NCBI GenBank assembly: GCA_937944405.1
Contig: CALDYR010000027.1
Coordinates: forward strand, 1-64,000
Direction: 5' to 3'
Source: an uncultured Pirellulaceae bacterium
Lineage (GTDB): Bacteria > Planctomycetota > Planctomycetia > Pirellulales > Pirellulaceae
Length of the DNA: 64,000 nt
The notes under the pieces were generated by a model. The model worked only from the letters and a program-made list of their open reading frames with translations. It searched no databases and had not been told where the DNA came from. Of this stretch, positions 54,498 through 62,991 are shown in pieces; position 1 is the first letter of the stretch; every line of letters begins with the position of its first letter. The position numbers and the translations under genes were made by a program.

Positions 54498-55219
54498 CCT
54501 CGAATCAACTCAAACCACCTCAAAGCCTAACATTGAATCGCCCGCTAAAACAACTCAACCTTGAGATCGAAACCTGCACGCGCTGCCCGCGTCTCATTAA
54601 GCACTGCAACCAAGTCGCGATCGATAAACGTGCCGCCTATCGCGACGACGACTATTGGGGCAAACCGGTGCCTAATTTCGGTGACGCACCAGCCGAAATT
54701 TTGATCGTGGGGCTCGCCCCGGGCGCTCACGGAGCCAACCGCACCGGTCGGATGTTCACCGGTGACCGCAGCGGAGATTGGCTTTACCGCGCCTTGCATA
54801 AATCCAAACTGGCCAACCAAGGAGTGTCGATTGACCGTTTCGACGGTACTAAATTGATCGGGTGTGCGATCACGGCGGTTTGCTGCTGTGCGCCGCCGGA
54901 CAACAAACCCACCACCGAAGAAATCAACACGTGCGCGACGTTTCTCGATCGGGCGATTGATGTCTACCAACCCAGAGTCTTGATCACGTTGGGCGGATTA
55001 GCGTGGCGGGCGACGCTGAAGCACACGATTGAGCGCGATTGGGTGATCGCCCCTTCTCCGCGCCCCAAATTTGGTCATGGTGCAAAAGTGAAACTCACCG
55101 ACGGTCGCTGGATGCTCGGTAGCTATCATCCGAGTCAGCAAAACACGTTTACCGGACGGCTGACCGAGAAAATGTTGGACAGCGTTTTCAAGACGGCAAA
55201 ACGATTATCCAAAACATAA
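54494..55219 (+). CDS. Family 5 uracil-DNA glycosylase (UdgB type)
   Basis: 241 residues from a TTG at 54494 that overlaps the moxR stop; no ATG or GTG is available before the iron-sulfur cysteines. It excises uracil and other deaminated bases. The motif GLAPGAHGANRTGR lacks the catalytic Asp of other families, as usual for family 5. Iron-sulfur ligands Cys28 and Cys31 (CTRC) pair with cysteines in the CAITAVCCCAPPDN region. The HPSQQNTFTGRLT block near the C-terminus is diagnostic. Translation is likely coupled to moxR. Confidence 0.9.
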   Translation: MTSNQLKPPQSLTLNRPLKQLNLEIETCTRCPRLIKHCNQVAIDKRAAYRDDDYWGKPVPNFGDAPAEILIVGLAPGAHGANRTGRMFTGDRSGDWLYRALHKSKLANQGVSIDRFDGTKLIGCAITAVCCCAPPDNKPTTEEINTCATFLDRAIDVYQPRVLITLGGLAWRATLKHTIERDWVIAPSPRPKFGHGAKVKLTDGRWMLGSYHPSQQNTFTGRLTEKMLDSVFKTAKRLSKT

Positions 55220-55241
55220 ACCAGAATTTTACCCTCTGGTT
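55219..55241. terminator. Bidirectional terminator-like hairpin between convergent genes
   Basis: AACCAGA (55219-55225) and TCTGGTT (55235-55241) form a perfect 7-bp stem with a 9-nt loop, followed by T-rich sequence on both strands. Confidence 0.55.
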
Positions 55242-55262
55242 TTCTCGTTGCACGATTCAAGG

Positions 55263-55811
55263 TCACTTGCGGTATTTAGCCATGAAGATCCGATTGCCGT
55301 TAGCGTTGAATTCGACTTTGTCCATTAACGCCTGGATCAAAACCAATCCGCGTCCGACGCCATCTCGGTAGCTTTCAGGATCAGTAACTTCGGGCACGGT
55401 CGCAGTATCAAATCCGGGCCCTTGATCGCCAATGGTGAATTCAACGGATTGCGGTGTGATCAACGCACGTATCGAAACTTTTCGATCGGGGCAGGTTTGC
55501 GTGGATAAATGTTGCACGATTGCCGCCGGACTGATGACCGGAAACGCGTCGCGCCCCATTTCCAAATTGCCTCGGAACATCGCGTTTGTCAAAGCGTTCT
55601 CAAGAGCAACACCGACCTGAACTTGCGTCTTGCTGTCAAGCGCTCCTTGACCAACGGCCACCTGTTGCATCATGTCAATTAAGGGTTGAATGATGTCGAG
55701 ATCGGAAATTAAATCAAATTCGAATTCAGATTTGACGGTACACTCGAGCAACTTCTGGTAGCTATTATCGGTTCGCGCAATCGCCAAAAGGTGCATGACC
55801 GTTTCGCTCAA
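55263..55811 (-). CDS. Anti-sigma-type ATP-binding protein, 5'-truncated relative of response-regulator/ATPase fusions
   Basis: 182 residues from a TTG at 55811 (an ATG at 55796 is also in frame). A HATPase domain is visible: N-box ENALTNA (about 70-77), DQGPGFD (about 131-137), GVGRGLVLI (about 151-159). Such kinases of the RsbW/SpoIIAB type bind or phosphorylate regulatory partners. In-frame sequence upstream (55812-55880) still reads ANGAASFVPKTDLAESL, the end of a receiver domain that precedes this ATPase in related planctomycete proteins, but an 18-bp tandem duplication and a stop follow and no start codon exists for it. The receiver with its phospho-acceptor is therefore gone. The product may be constitutive, or the gene decaying. 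Confidence 0.65.
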   Translation of the reverse strand: MSETVMHLLAIARTDNSYQKLLECTVKSEFEFDLISDLDIIQPLIDMMQQVAVGQGALDSKTQVQVGVALENALTNAMFRGNLEMGRDAFPVISPAAIVQHLSTQTCPDRKVSIRALITPQSVEFTIGDQGPGFDTATVPEVTDPESYRDGVGRGLVLIQALMDKVEFNANGNRIFMAKYRK

Positions 55812-55877
55812 ACTTTCGGCAAGATCGGTCTTGGGGACGAAACTGGCGGCCCCATTGGCAAGGGCTTGGGCGGCGAT

Positions 55878-55913
55878 CGCTTCACTGCCTCTGTACGCTT
55901 CACTGCCTCTGTA
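55878..55913. repeat. Perfect 18-bp tandem duplication upstream of the truncated ATPase gene
   Basis: An 18-mer starting CGCTTCACTG occurs at 55878-55895 and 55896-55913 with no mismatch. It is in frame with the remaining receiver fragment. Confidence 0.9.
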
Positions 55914-56086
55914 TAGACTATCTGTATATCAACGTGCGAGTCAATTCCACCAAAATACATTTCGACTTTGGCTTGTTCTTCAAGCGTGAATCAACACCAA
56001 CAAACGACTCGACCTGCCGTTGCGATAGTGTCTATTTAATTTTCTCAGTAATCATCGCGTCTGCATACGTTTTGTTGATCCGTTAG

Positions 56087-57322
56087 TTACGCCGGTACAA
56101 GATCATTTCTAGGGCCGACTACCACAGTCATGGGATCTTCCATCGGGTACTGTTTCAACGCCGCGTTGACTTGATCGAGAGTTACGTCTTGATAAACGGC
56201 CGCGATTTGCTCAGGTGTCCGGAAGCTTTGCCGATTAAGCCACTGGGTACCGACTGAGAACATGCGCGTTTCGGTTCTCTCGCTGGCTAAAAGGATGTGG
56301 GATGCGATTTTCTTCTTCGCCATCACCAGTTCCTTTTCGGTCACGCCTTGGTCCACGGCGCGGCTGAGCACGTTTTTGATTCGAGCGAGATTATTTTGGG
56401 CTTCCTCGGGATCGCAACATACGACTGTCATAATACTTCCGCAGCCCTGATACTCATTGGCCCCCACGCCAGCCGATTCCGCCAAACCGGAGTCCAGAAA
56501 CTCCCAATAGAATCGACTTCCCGCGTCATCGCCAAGGATCGTTGCCGCCACCCGCGCCGCAAACCGATCATCGCTTTCGATCGACGCTCCGGGGGCCAGT
56601 TGCAAAATGTACTGCTGGTTGGCGTTGGGGTTATGGATCGTGGTGAAACCACTATTGTAATCGGGAGTGACCGGTTCCCGCGCGGTTTCGAAACGATCCC
56701 AGTTCCCGCACTGCTGTTCGACGGTGGTGACCAGCGCGTCGAAATCAATTTTCCCCGATGCTGCGAACGCCATATTCGAAGGGCTATAACGAGTGCGAAA
56801 GTATTCACGCATTGAATCGGGCGTCAGATGGGTCACCGATTCAACCGTTCCCAATACGCTCTGGCCCAACGGGTGATCACCGAAGAATGACTCCATAATT
56901 TTTTCATACCCGCCGTAAGGAGGTTGGTCGGCGTACATCATGATCTCTTCAACGATGACTTTTTTCTCAGTCTCGAAATCTTCTAAACGAAGGCTCGGCC
57001 GCATGATATCGGTCAAAAGTTCGACCACTCGGGTCTGGAACTCGGGCAGCACCGCAGCATGATAAATCGTGCTCTCTTCGCCGGTGCGCGCGTTACTGTG
57101 GGACCCCATCTCATCGAGCTGTAAATTGACCTCGGCGGCGGAACGATTGGGGGTTCCCTTGAACACCATGTGTTCGAGAAAATGACTGACCCCACTGATG
57201 GCGGCCGTTTCGTCACGCGCCCCCGCGCGGACAAAAAAACCAAACGCCGACGTGTGAGCCTGTTCGTTGCATTGGGCCAATATCTGGAGGCCATTATCGA
57301 GAGTATGAGTGCGGTAGTTCAT
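56087..57322 (-). CDS. M16 zinc peptidase, catalytic subunit
   Basis: 411 residues. The inverted zinc motif H47-F-L-E50-H51 and the distal Glu in KKVIVEE (about 125-126) are complete. Members are processing peptidases or peptidasomes that degrade small peptides. It follows the second M16 gene (57441-58691), which lacks this site, on the same strand with 118 bp between. The two probably make a heterodimer, like the mitochondrial processing peptidase. Confidence 0.9.
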   Translation of the reverse strand: MNYRTHTLDNGLQILAQCNEQAHTSAFGFFVRAGARDETAAISGVSHFLEHMVFKGTPNRSAAEVNLQLDEMGSHSNARTGEESTIYHAAVLPEFQTRVVELLTDIMRPSLRLEDFETEKKVIVEEIMMYADQPPYGGYEKIMESFFGDHPLGQSVLGTVESVTHLTPDSMREYFRTRYSPSNMAFAASGKIDFDALVTTVEQQCGNWDRFETAREPVTPDYNSGFTTIHNPNANQQYILQLAPGASIESDDRFAARVAATILGDDAGSRFYWEFLDSGLAESAGVGANEYQGCGSIMTVVCCDPEEAQNNLARIKNVLSRAVDQGVTEKELVMAKKKIASHILLASERTETRMFSVGTQWLNRQSFRTPEQIAAVYQDVTLDQVNAALKQYPMEDPMTVVVGPRNDLVPA

Positions 57323-57440
57323 TGAAGTAGATGGTGGTTAGCGTGAAGCAGCGATTGACGGCGAAGAGCGAACAACGACTCGAAAACGGGTTGAAATGAC
57401 TTGAGAATCGCAAAAAACACGATTTCGGTTTTTACGAACA

Positions 57441-58691
57441 CTAAACAGGTTTGGCATCGCTGAGTTGCAATGCTGTGCTGCCTAAGGTCACCAGAGAAAA
57501 GTCTGCTGGCGGGTGAGCATTTAGGTAGTCGTTGACTTTCGCGACCGTCATGGCATTGATGTTCTCCAAAATTTCATCCAAAGTGCGGACGCGCCCCAAG
57601 TGAAACCAATTGCTATTGATCGCATTAGCACGGGCTCGACAGGATTCCTGTTGAGCGACCAAACCGCTACGAATCTGGATTTTTAATCGCTCGAGTTCCG
57701 CTTCGGTGACTCCACGACTGAGTTCATGCAGCTGTTCCAAGATCACGTCCAACGTCTCTTGGGCTCGCGCGGCGGTGGTGCCGCTGTAACAGAACACCCC
57801 TGCGGCGTCCTTGACGCTGTGGTTGGACGCAAAAACGGTGTAGCACAGCCCACGTTTCTCACGGACTTCGGTGAACAAACGTGAACTCATTCCGTCGCTT
57901 AACACCCCGACCGCACATCGATTGAGGTAATAATTTTCATCGGAATAGGTACACCCCTTAAATCCAACAACGATATGAGTTTGTTCGCTTTCAAACGGGA
58001 TATGTTCGACACCATATTCGGGGGCAACGGGCACCACTTCAGCCAACGGTTGGCGCTGCCAGTCGTCGAACAAATTTCCAACTTCTTCGACGACGGCATC
58101 GAAATCAAATTGCCCCGCCACAGCGATCGTCATCCCGGTGGGCTGATAGTATCGCTGATGGAATTTTTGCAAATCGTCGATCGAAATCTTTTTAATCGAT
58201 TCGATTGTTCCATCGCTGTCGCGCCCGTCAGGATCTCCATAAAACCGGAGCTTCATGCGGTTCATGGCTTGTTGCGGCAGATCATCAGCGGTGGCCGCAA
58301 TTTCCTGCAGGCACACCAAACGTCCTTCTTCTAATTGATTGGCCGGAATATGCGGACGCCGCAGCACATCGGCCGTAATCCTGAGCGCCGGCAGCAGTTC
58401 GCTGGCGATCATCGCGCCGCCATAGTGCGTATGATAGTTTCCGGCGGATGACGAAAAATCCACACCCAGCATCTGCAGTGCTTCGACAAATGCGCGACTG
58501 TGATAGTCACCACAACCGCGTTGAACCATCTCACATAGAAAATTAGCGGTGCCAATTTTGGTGGGATCGTCGTAGCGACTGCCCGCAGGGACCGACAGCG
58601 CAAAGGCGGCCGATTGCAGCCACTGCATCGGTTGACCGATTAAGGTTAGTCCGTTGGGGAATTGATGAGTCAGGATCGTCTGTTGCTTCAT
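57441..58691 (-). CDS. M16 peptidase-like protein without zinc site
   Basis: 416 residues with the M16 fold along its length (FPNGLTLIGQ, SAAFALSVPAGSRYDDP and NHSVKDAAGVFCYSG typical). Where the catalytic HXXEH should be, the sequence is N50-F-L-C53-E54, so all three zinc/acid residues are changed. It should be the substrate-holding partner of the active M16 protein encoded next. Start ATG at 58691. Confidence 0.85.
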   Translation of the reverse strand: MKQQTILTHQFPNGLTLIGQPMQWLQSAAFALSVPAGSRYDDPTKIGTANFLCEMVQRGCGDYHSRAFVEALQMLGVDFSSSAGNYHTHYGGAMIASELLPALRITADVLRRPHIPANQLEEGRLVCLQEIAATADDLPQQAMNRMKLRFYGDPDGRDSDGTIESIKKISIDDLQKFHQRYYQPTGMTIAVAGQFDFDAVVEEVGNLFDDWQRQPLAEVVPVAPEYGVEHIPFESEQTHIVVGFKGCTYSDENYYLNRCAVGVLSDGMSSRLFTEVREKRGLCYTVFASNHSVKDAAGVFCYSGTTAARAQETLDVILEQLHELSRGVTEAELERLKIQIRSGLVAQQESCRARANAINSNWFHLGRVRTLDEILENINAMTVAKVNDYLNAHPPADFSLVTLGSTALQLSDAKPV

Positions 58692-58922
58692 CCAAAAACC
58701 GAATTTGAAGAATCGAGCGGAAACACAAACGGGCTATCTTAGTCGATTTGTGCCAATTGAATAATCGGGGATCGACCAAGTCACGTCTTAATTGTGAGAA
58801 CTGCCAAAAAATAAAACGGTGCCAAGCAAAAACGCTCAGCACCGTCGGAGAATCAATTCCATCGGCCGCATCCAACAACGGCTAGGTCACCCGTTGGCCG
58901 CTTCCGTCTTTAGCCGAATCGT

Positions 58923-59717
58923 TCATTCCTTACCCGCGATCGCTTTGACCGCCGCGACAACGTCACTCGGTTCGGGGCGTTTGGTATAATCCGCATCGAT
59001 AAACGCATACTGAATGGTTCCCTGCCGGTCGATTATGTAGGTCGCCGCCAGCGGCAGTTCCATATCGTCGTTGCCGTTGAACTCGTTCATCTTCAGCATG
59101 TCTCGATACAGCGGCACAATGCCTTCGTGTAATTGGAACACTAATCCATAATCACGGGCGACTTTGTTGTTGATGTCCTGGAGCGTGGCAAAAGTGCTTT
59201 TGTTTTTTTCAGCAGTTTCTTTTGCCTTTTCCGCAATCTCGGGGCTAAGTACGACCAATTGTGCTCCAGCGCCCTGAATCTCTTTCAGCTTCGCATCGAC
59301 GGCCTGCAACTGCAGGTTGCAGTACGGTCACCAACCGCCACGATACCACATTAACACAATCGGACCCTGCTTCCATAAATCGCTCAACCGCACCGATTGG
59401 CCGTTGAAGTTGGTCATGGTCGCATCGGGCGCGACATCACCGACTTTTTTCGCCGTTTTTTCGACGCCTTCTTCGCGCGCCGCTTCCACTCCTCTTTTCA
59501 TTTTGGCTATCATTTCCGCCGGAAACTTTTTCGCACCCATGGCGGCTGTTTCTTGGAGTAGCTGGGTTAGCGTGGGCGTTTGGTCAGTCATTGTTTTAGA
59601 ACTCGATCCTGATTTTACTTTAGTTTTCGATCCGCGTGAGCTGTCTTGGCCGGTGGTAACCAGCGGGGCCATCAACAGCAGCGCTGCGATGGCCATGATT
59701 GATATTTTGCGTTTCAT
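58923..59717 (-). CDS. Exported peroxiredoxin-like protein, probable selenoprotein (UGA at codon 130)
   Basis: 264 residues if the in-frame UGA at 59328-59330 is read as selenocysteine. Signal peptide (about residues 5-23), a helical spacer, then a thioredoxin-fold peroxiredoxin of the PRX-like2 kind. The strand VLMWYRGGW is followed by the UGA and then PYCNLQLQAVD; relatives have Cys there (GGWCPYC), so the UGA replaces the peroxidatic Cys of a CxxC motif (UxxC here). Downstream the same frame is open to the normal C-terminus (AATYIIDRQGTIQYAFIDADY) with no other lesion. A hairpin directly after the UGA could be a bacterial SECIS. It would reduce peroxides in the periplasm. Alternative: a recent nonsense mutation (TGC to TGA). 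Selenocysteine machinery genes are not in the window. Confidence 0.75.
59303..59330 (-). promoter_or_regulatory. SECIS-like hairpin after the UGA of the peroxiredoxin gene
   Basis: On the minus strand two overlapping stems are possible right after the UGA: CTGCAAC/GTTGCAG (7 bp, loop CTGCA), and CCTGC/GCAGG (5 bp, loop AGTT). The second places a G in the first two loop bases, 16 nt after the UGA, close to the bacterial SECIS rule as I know it. Confidence 0.55.
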
Positions 59718-59951
59718 TTTATAGCGTCCTTAGTTAATTCTCGATGGAAGTGCAAAATCCGCACGCGCTTTGACGATCAGCGTATCACATATATTACCGA
59801 CAGGGTGAAGCACCGACAAAATCGGTCCCAGATCTCTCACCAACGGGCAAATCGTCGCACGGGCCGAGAGTCCACGGTTTTACGAACCGGCAAACATCGA
59901 GTAAACTCTCGGTTTTGGCTTTGCGACGCACTTTACGCCCACGATTTGACC

Positions 59952-62008
59952 ATGAATTCGCCCGACGCTCCTCCGCCACAAGATGATCGCTACCAAGTCG
60001 TGGCGTTACGCTATCGCCCACAGTCTTTTGGATCATTAGTCGGGCAGGGACACATTGCGACCGCACTTTCTAACGCAATCAACCAAAATCGGGTCGGCCA
60101 CGCGTATCTTTTTACCGGCGCCCGGGGAGTGGGGAAGACTTCTTCGGCTCGGATTTTTGCCAAGTGTTTGAACTGCGAAAAAGGCCCGACTACCGAACCG
60201 TGCAACGATTGCGACACCTGCCAATCGATCTCAGTTGGTGAGGACGTTGATGTTCTCGAAATTGACGGAGCCAGTAATCGCGGCATCGACGAAATCCGTC
60301 AACTTCGATCCAACGTCGCCGTCCGGCCCAGTCGATCACGTTTTAAAATCTACATCATTGACGAAGTCCATATGCTGACTCAACAGGCCTTCAACGCACT
60401 GTTGAAGACACTTGAGGAACCGCCGGGCCATGTCAAATTTATTTTTTGCACGACCGATCCCCAAAAAATCCCGATCACCGTTTTATCGCGTTGCCAACGG
60501 TTTGATTTTTCCCCGGTGGAAACCGATAAAATCGCGCTGCGATTAAAAGAAATCTCGGACACCGAAGGGGTTTCGGCCAGCACCGAAGCCCTGCAATTGC
60601 TGGCCCGTCGGGCCAACGGTTCGATGCGTGACAGCCAGTCGTTGTTGGAACAACTGTTTTCGTTTTGCGGTGACGAAATCACGGTCCAAGAAGTCCACCA
60701 GCTCTTGGGTACCACCGACATCGGACGCGTTGGTGAAATCGCTGCCGCGATAGTCAACAAGGACACCAACGGAACGCTGGCGCTGATCCATGCGAATCTC
60801 AGTTCAGGAGTCAACGCCGGTCAACTGGCCGGGCAATTACTGGGATACTTCCGCGACATGATGGCGGTGCGCGTTGGCTGTAATGAAGACACCCTGATCA
60901 ATTGCGCCGGTCCAGATATTCCAGTTTTGGAACAACATGGGCAACAGTTAGGACTTGAGACGATTCTATCCACCGTTCAAGTTTTCGATAATGCGATCGT
61001 GCGCATGCAAACCAGCCTCCACAGCCGAACGCTGCTAGAGGTCGCTGCGGTGCGCGCCTGCGGACTGGAACACGTCGATTCTATTTCAGCACTGGTCAAA
61101 GCCCTTTCGGCTGCTGGAAATTTAAGCGCCGCGTCGCAAGTGGGAGAAAAAAAAGCTCAAAAAAAAAAGAGCCAGCCCAAGTAAGTGACGCTGCCAACGC
61201 GGTAGATGCTGTCGATGATCATAACGCGGTTGACCTCAGCAACGCGGTTAACGGCGCGAGTGCAGTTGTCCCTCAGGCTGGTCTATTACCCGGCGACCAA
61301 TTGCAAAATGGGCCACTGAAAAACAGCAAATCACAAAAAAACAGCAAATCACAAAACAGTGATCCCTCAGCAACCCGCACCGACACAGGACAGCCGGTGG
61401 TCGATTCGGTCGCCCCAGTTGCCGTTTCGTCAGAAGTTCCTCCCCCTGTTTCGTCCATCGCCCCATTGGCCCAACCGCCCTCATCAGGCATCGTCCCCGA
61501 ACCCAACCAAGGCACCGATCATAACCACGGTGCCCCCAATGAATCGGAAGCTCCTACGGCCCTGAAAACAACAGGATCTAGTCCCAATGACGCGGGTGAG
61601 ACGGGTGGTGCAGGGGCGCGCGGCGTTAACCCCGTCAAGGACGATCCGGTTCCGATTTATAGACAGGCGCTAACTCAATTGACCGACATGACGGCGGACA
61701 TGGCGGCGAACTTTGAACAGATAAAATGGGTCGACAACCGAATGGTCGTTACCTTGGTTGACGCTTACAATATGAAGATGTGCTCTAAGCCCGATCGCAA
61801 AGCGAAGATCGAAAGCGCGGTCGGCGCGATCGCAGGCCGGGCGATTCGAATCGACTTCATCGCCTCGAAAAAACAACCTGCGGTTTCTAAGAAGACAAAA
61901 CCTAAACTCAGTCGCGTACAGCAAATCAGACAACTACAAGAACACGTTTTTGTGAAAGAAGCCATTGATTTGTTCGACTGTGAAATTTCAGATTTCTATC
62001 AACGTTAA
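59952..62008 (+). CDS. dnaX: DNA polymerase III gamma/tau; full-length tau needs a -1 shift near 61169
   Basis: The clamp-loader ATPase. The first frame (59952-61184, 410 residues) has Walker A GARGVGKT (56-63), a zinc site (Cys72, Cys75, Cys84, Cys87, Cys90), Walker B DEVHML and domain III, and ends shortly after an A-rich run. The second frame (-1) is open from there to 62008 and ends in a tau-like C-terminus (VKEAIDLFDCEISDF). Shifting at AAA-AAG (61164-61169) gives about 685 residues. The sizes, 410 and 685, compare with 431 and 643 for gamma and tau in E. coli. The run of 10 A would also allow transcriptional slippage as in Thermus. Start ATG 59952; the frame upstream lacks homology. ybaB and recR follow. 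Confidence 0.85.
61159..61169 (+). promoter_or_regulatory. Slippery site in dnaX
   Basis: Ten A (61159-61168) and one G; the last seven bases (61163-61169) read A-AAA-AAG in the zero frame, the E. coli dnaX heptamer. An earlier A8 run (61147-61154) also allows a -1 shift. GGGAG at 61142-61146 could act as an upstream Shine-Dalgarno-like stimulator. The zero-frame stop is TAA at 61182-61184. Confidence 0.75.
61322..61352. repeat. 18-bp period repeat in the dnaX tau linker
   Basis: AACAGCAAATCAC occurs at 61322 and 61340 and encodes a doubled KNSKSQ in the disordered linker of tau. Confidence 0.8.
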
Positions 62009-62028
62009 GCAACGACAAGGAACCCCCT

Positions 62029-62391
62029 ATGTTTAAAGGACTCGGCAATATCGCCTCTCTGCTCAATCAAGCCAAAACAATGGGCCCCAAGATGGAGGCG
62101 ATGCAGGAGAAATTGAATTCGATGCAAGTCACCGGGGCCAGCGGCGGCGGCATGGTCACCGTCCATGCCAGTGGATCGGGCGCGATTCTGCGCGTCGAAT
62201 TTGACGATACGCTCACCCAATCCCAAGACCTAGAGATGGCGAAAGATCTACTGCCCGCTGCGATCAATGATGCCATCGAAAAAGCCAATGCGTTGCGGGC
62301 CCAAGAGATGAAAACCGTCACAGAGGATCTCCCGCTACCGGATAACATGGAAGACATGATGAAGAAATTTTTAGGCGGTGGAAACGGTTAA
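62029..62391 (+). CDS. ybaB: YbaB/EbfC nucleoid-associated protein
   Basis: 120 residues. Small DNA-binding dimer. N-terminal helix with LLNQAKTMGPKMEAMQEKLN, then the Gly-rich strand GASGGGMVTVHASGSGAILRVEF, then a helix; typical YbaB. AAGGAAC 5-11 nt before the ATG is a good ribosome binding site. It lies 20 bp after the dnaX tau stop and 3 bp before recR, the common dnaX-ybaB-recR order. Confidence 0.94.
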   Translation: MFKGLGNIASLLNQAKTMGPKMEAMQEKLNSMQVTGASGGGMVTVHASGSGAILRVEFDDTLTQSQDLEMAKDLLPAAINDAIEKANALRAQEMKTVTEDLPLPDNMEDMMKKFLGGGNG

Positions 62392-62394
62392 CCC

Positions 62395-62991
62395 ATGGAA
62401 CTCTCCGATTCGGTGTCGCACATGATCGAGCAACTTTCTCGATTACCGGGCATCGGTAAAAAATCTGCGGAACGTTTGGCGTATCACCTTTTGCGGGTCC
62501 CCGAAATAGAAGCCTTCGCCCTTGCCGATTCGATTCGCACGGTCCGGGAAAACGTGCGCTATTGCAGTGTTTGTTATAATCTGGCCGAATCCCAACAGTG
62601 TCGAATTTGTTCCGATCCCCAACGGGACCAAAAGACGTTGTGCATCGTGCAACAGCCGCGTGACTTGATGGCGTTAGAAGAATCGGGAACCTACAAAGGC
62701 CTTTACCACGTGCTGTTGGGACGATTGGCCCCGCTGGAAAACATTGGCCCTGACCAACTGACGATCGAAGCCCTCGTCGACCGAGTCAGCGCCGGCAATT
62801 TTGAAGAAGTCATCATGGCAACCAACCCGACCGTCGAAGGAGACGGCACGGCGTTATATATTTCTAATCAGCTGGCCGACTCAAAAGTGCGTTTAACCAA
62901 GCTCGCGCGCGGGATAACGACGGGAAGCATTTTAGAATATACGAACAAGGAAATTCTTGCCGATGCGATCTCAGGCCGCCAACCGCTGTGA
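62395..62991 (+). CDS. recR: Recombination protein RecR
   Basis: 198 residues, the usual size. It helps RecF and RecO load RecA at gaps. Helix-hairpin-helix LSRLPGIGKKSAERLAY, a C4 zinc site (Cys57, Cys60, Cys69, Cys72), and a Toprim domain (CIVQQPRDLMALEESG, ATNPTVEGDGTALYI). Co-transcribed with dnaX and ybaB. Confidence 0.96.
   Translation: MELSDSVSHMIEQLSRLPGIGKKSAERLAYHLLRVPEIEAFALADSIRTVRENVRYCSVCYNLAESQQCRICSDPQRDQKTLCIVQQPRDLMALEESGTYKGLYHVLLGRLAPLENIGPDQLTIEALVDRVSAGNFEEVIMATNPTVEGDGTALYISNQLADSKVRLTKLARGITTGSILEYTNKEILADAISGRQPL

Noticed and set aside
58923-59717. Peroxiredoxin as two separate genes or a simple pseudogene
   Set aside because: Both halves are in one frame, the stop replaces exactly the redox Cys, and nothing else is damaged; a mutation or sequencing error is still possible.
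61140-62008. dnaX split as two unrelated genes
   Set aside because: The -1 frame is continuously open from the A-run, the C-terminus matches tau, and the heptamer is in the correct phase.
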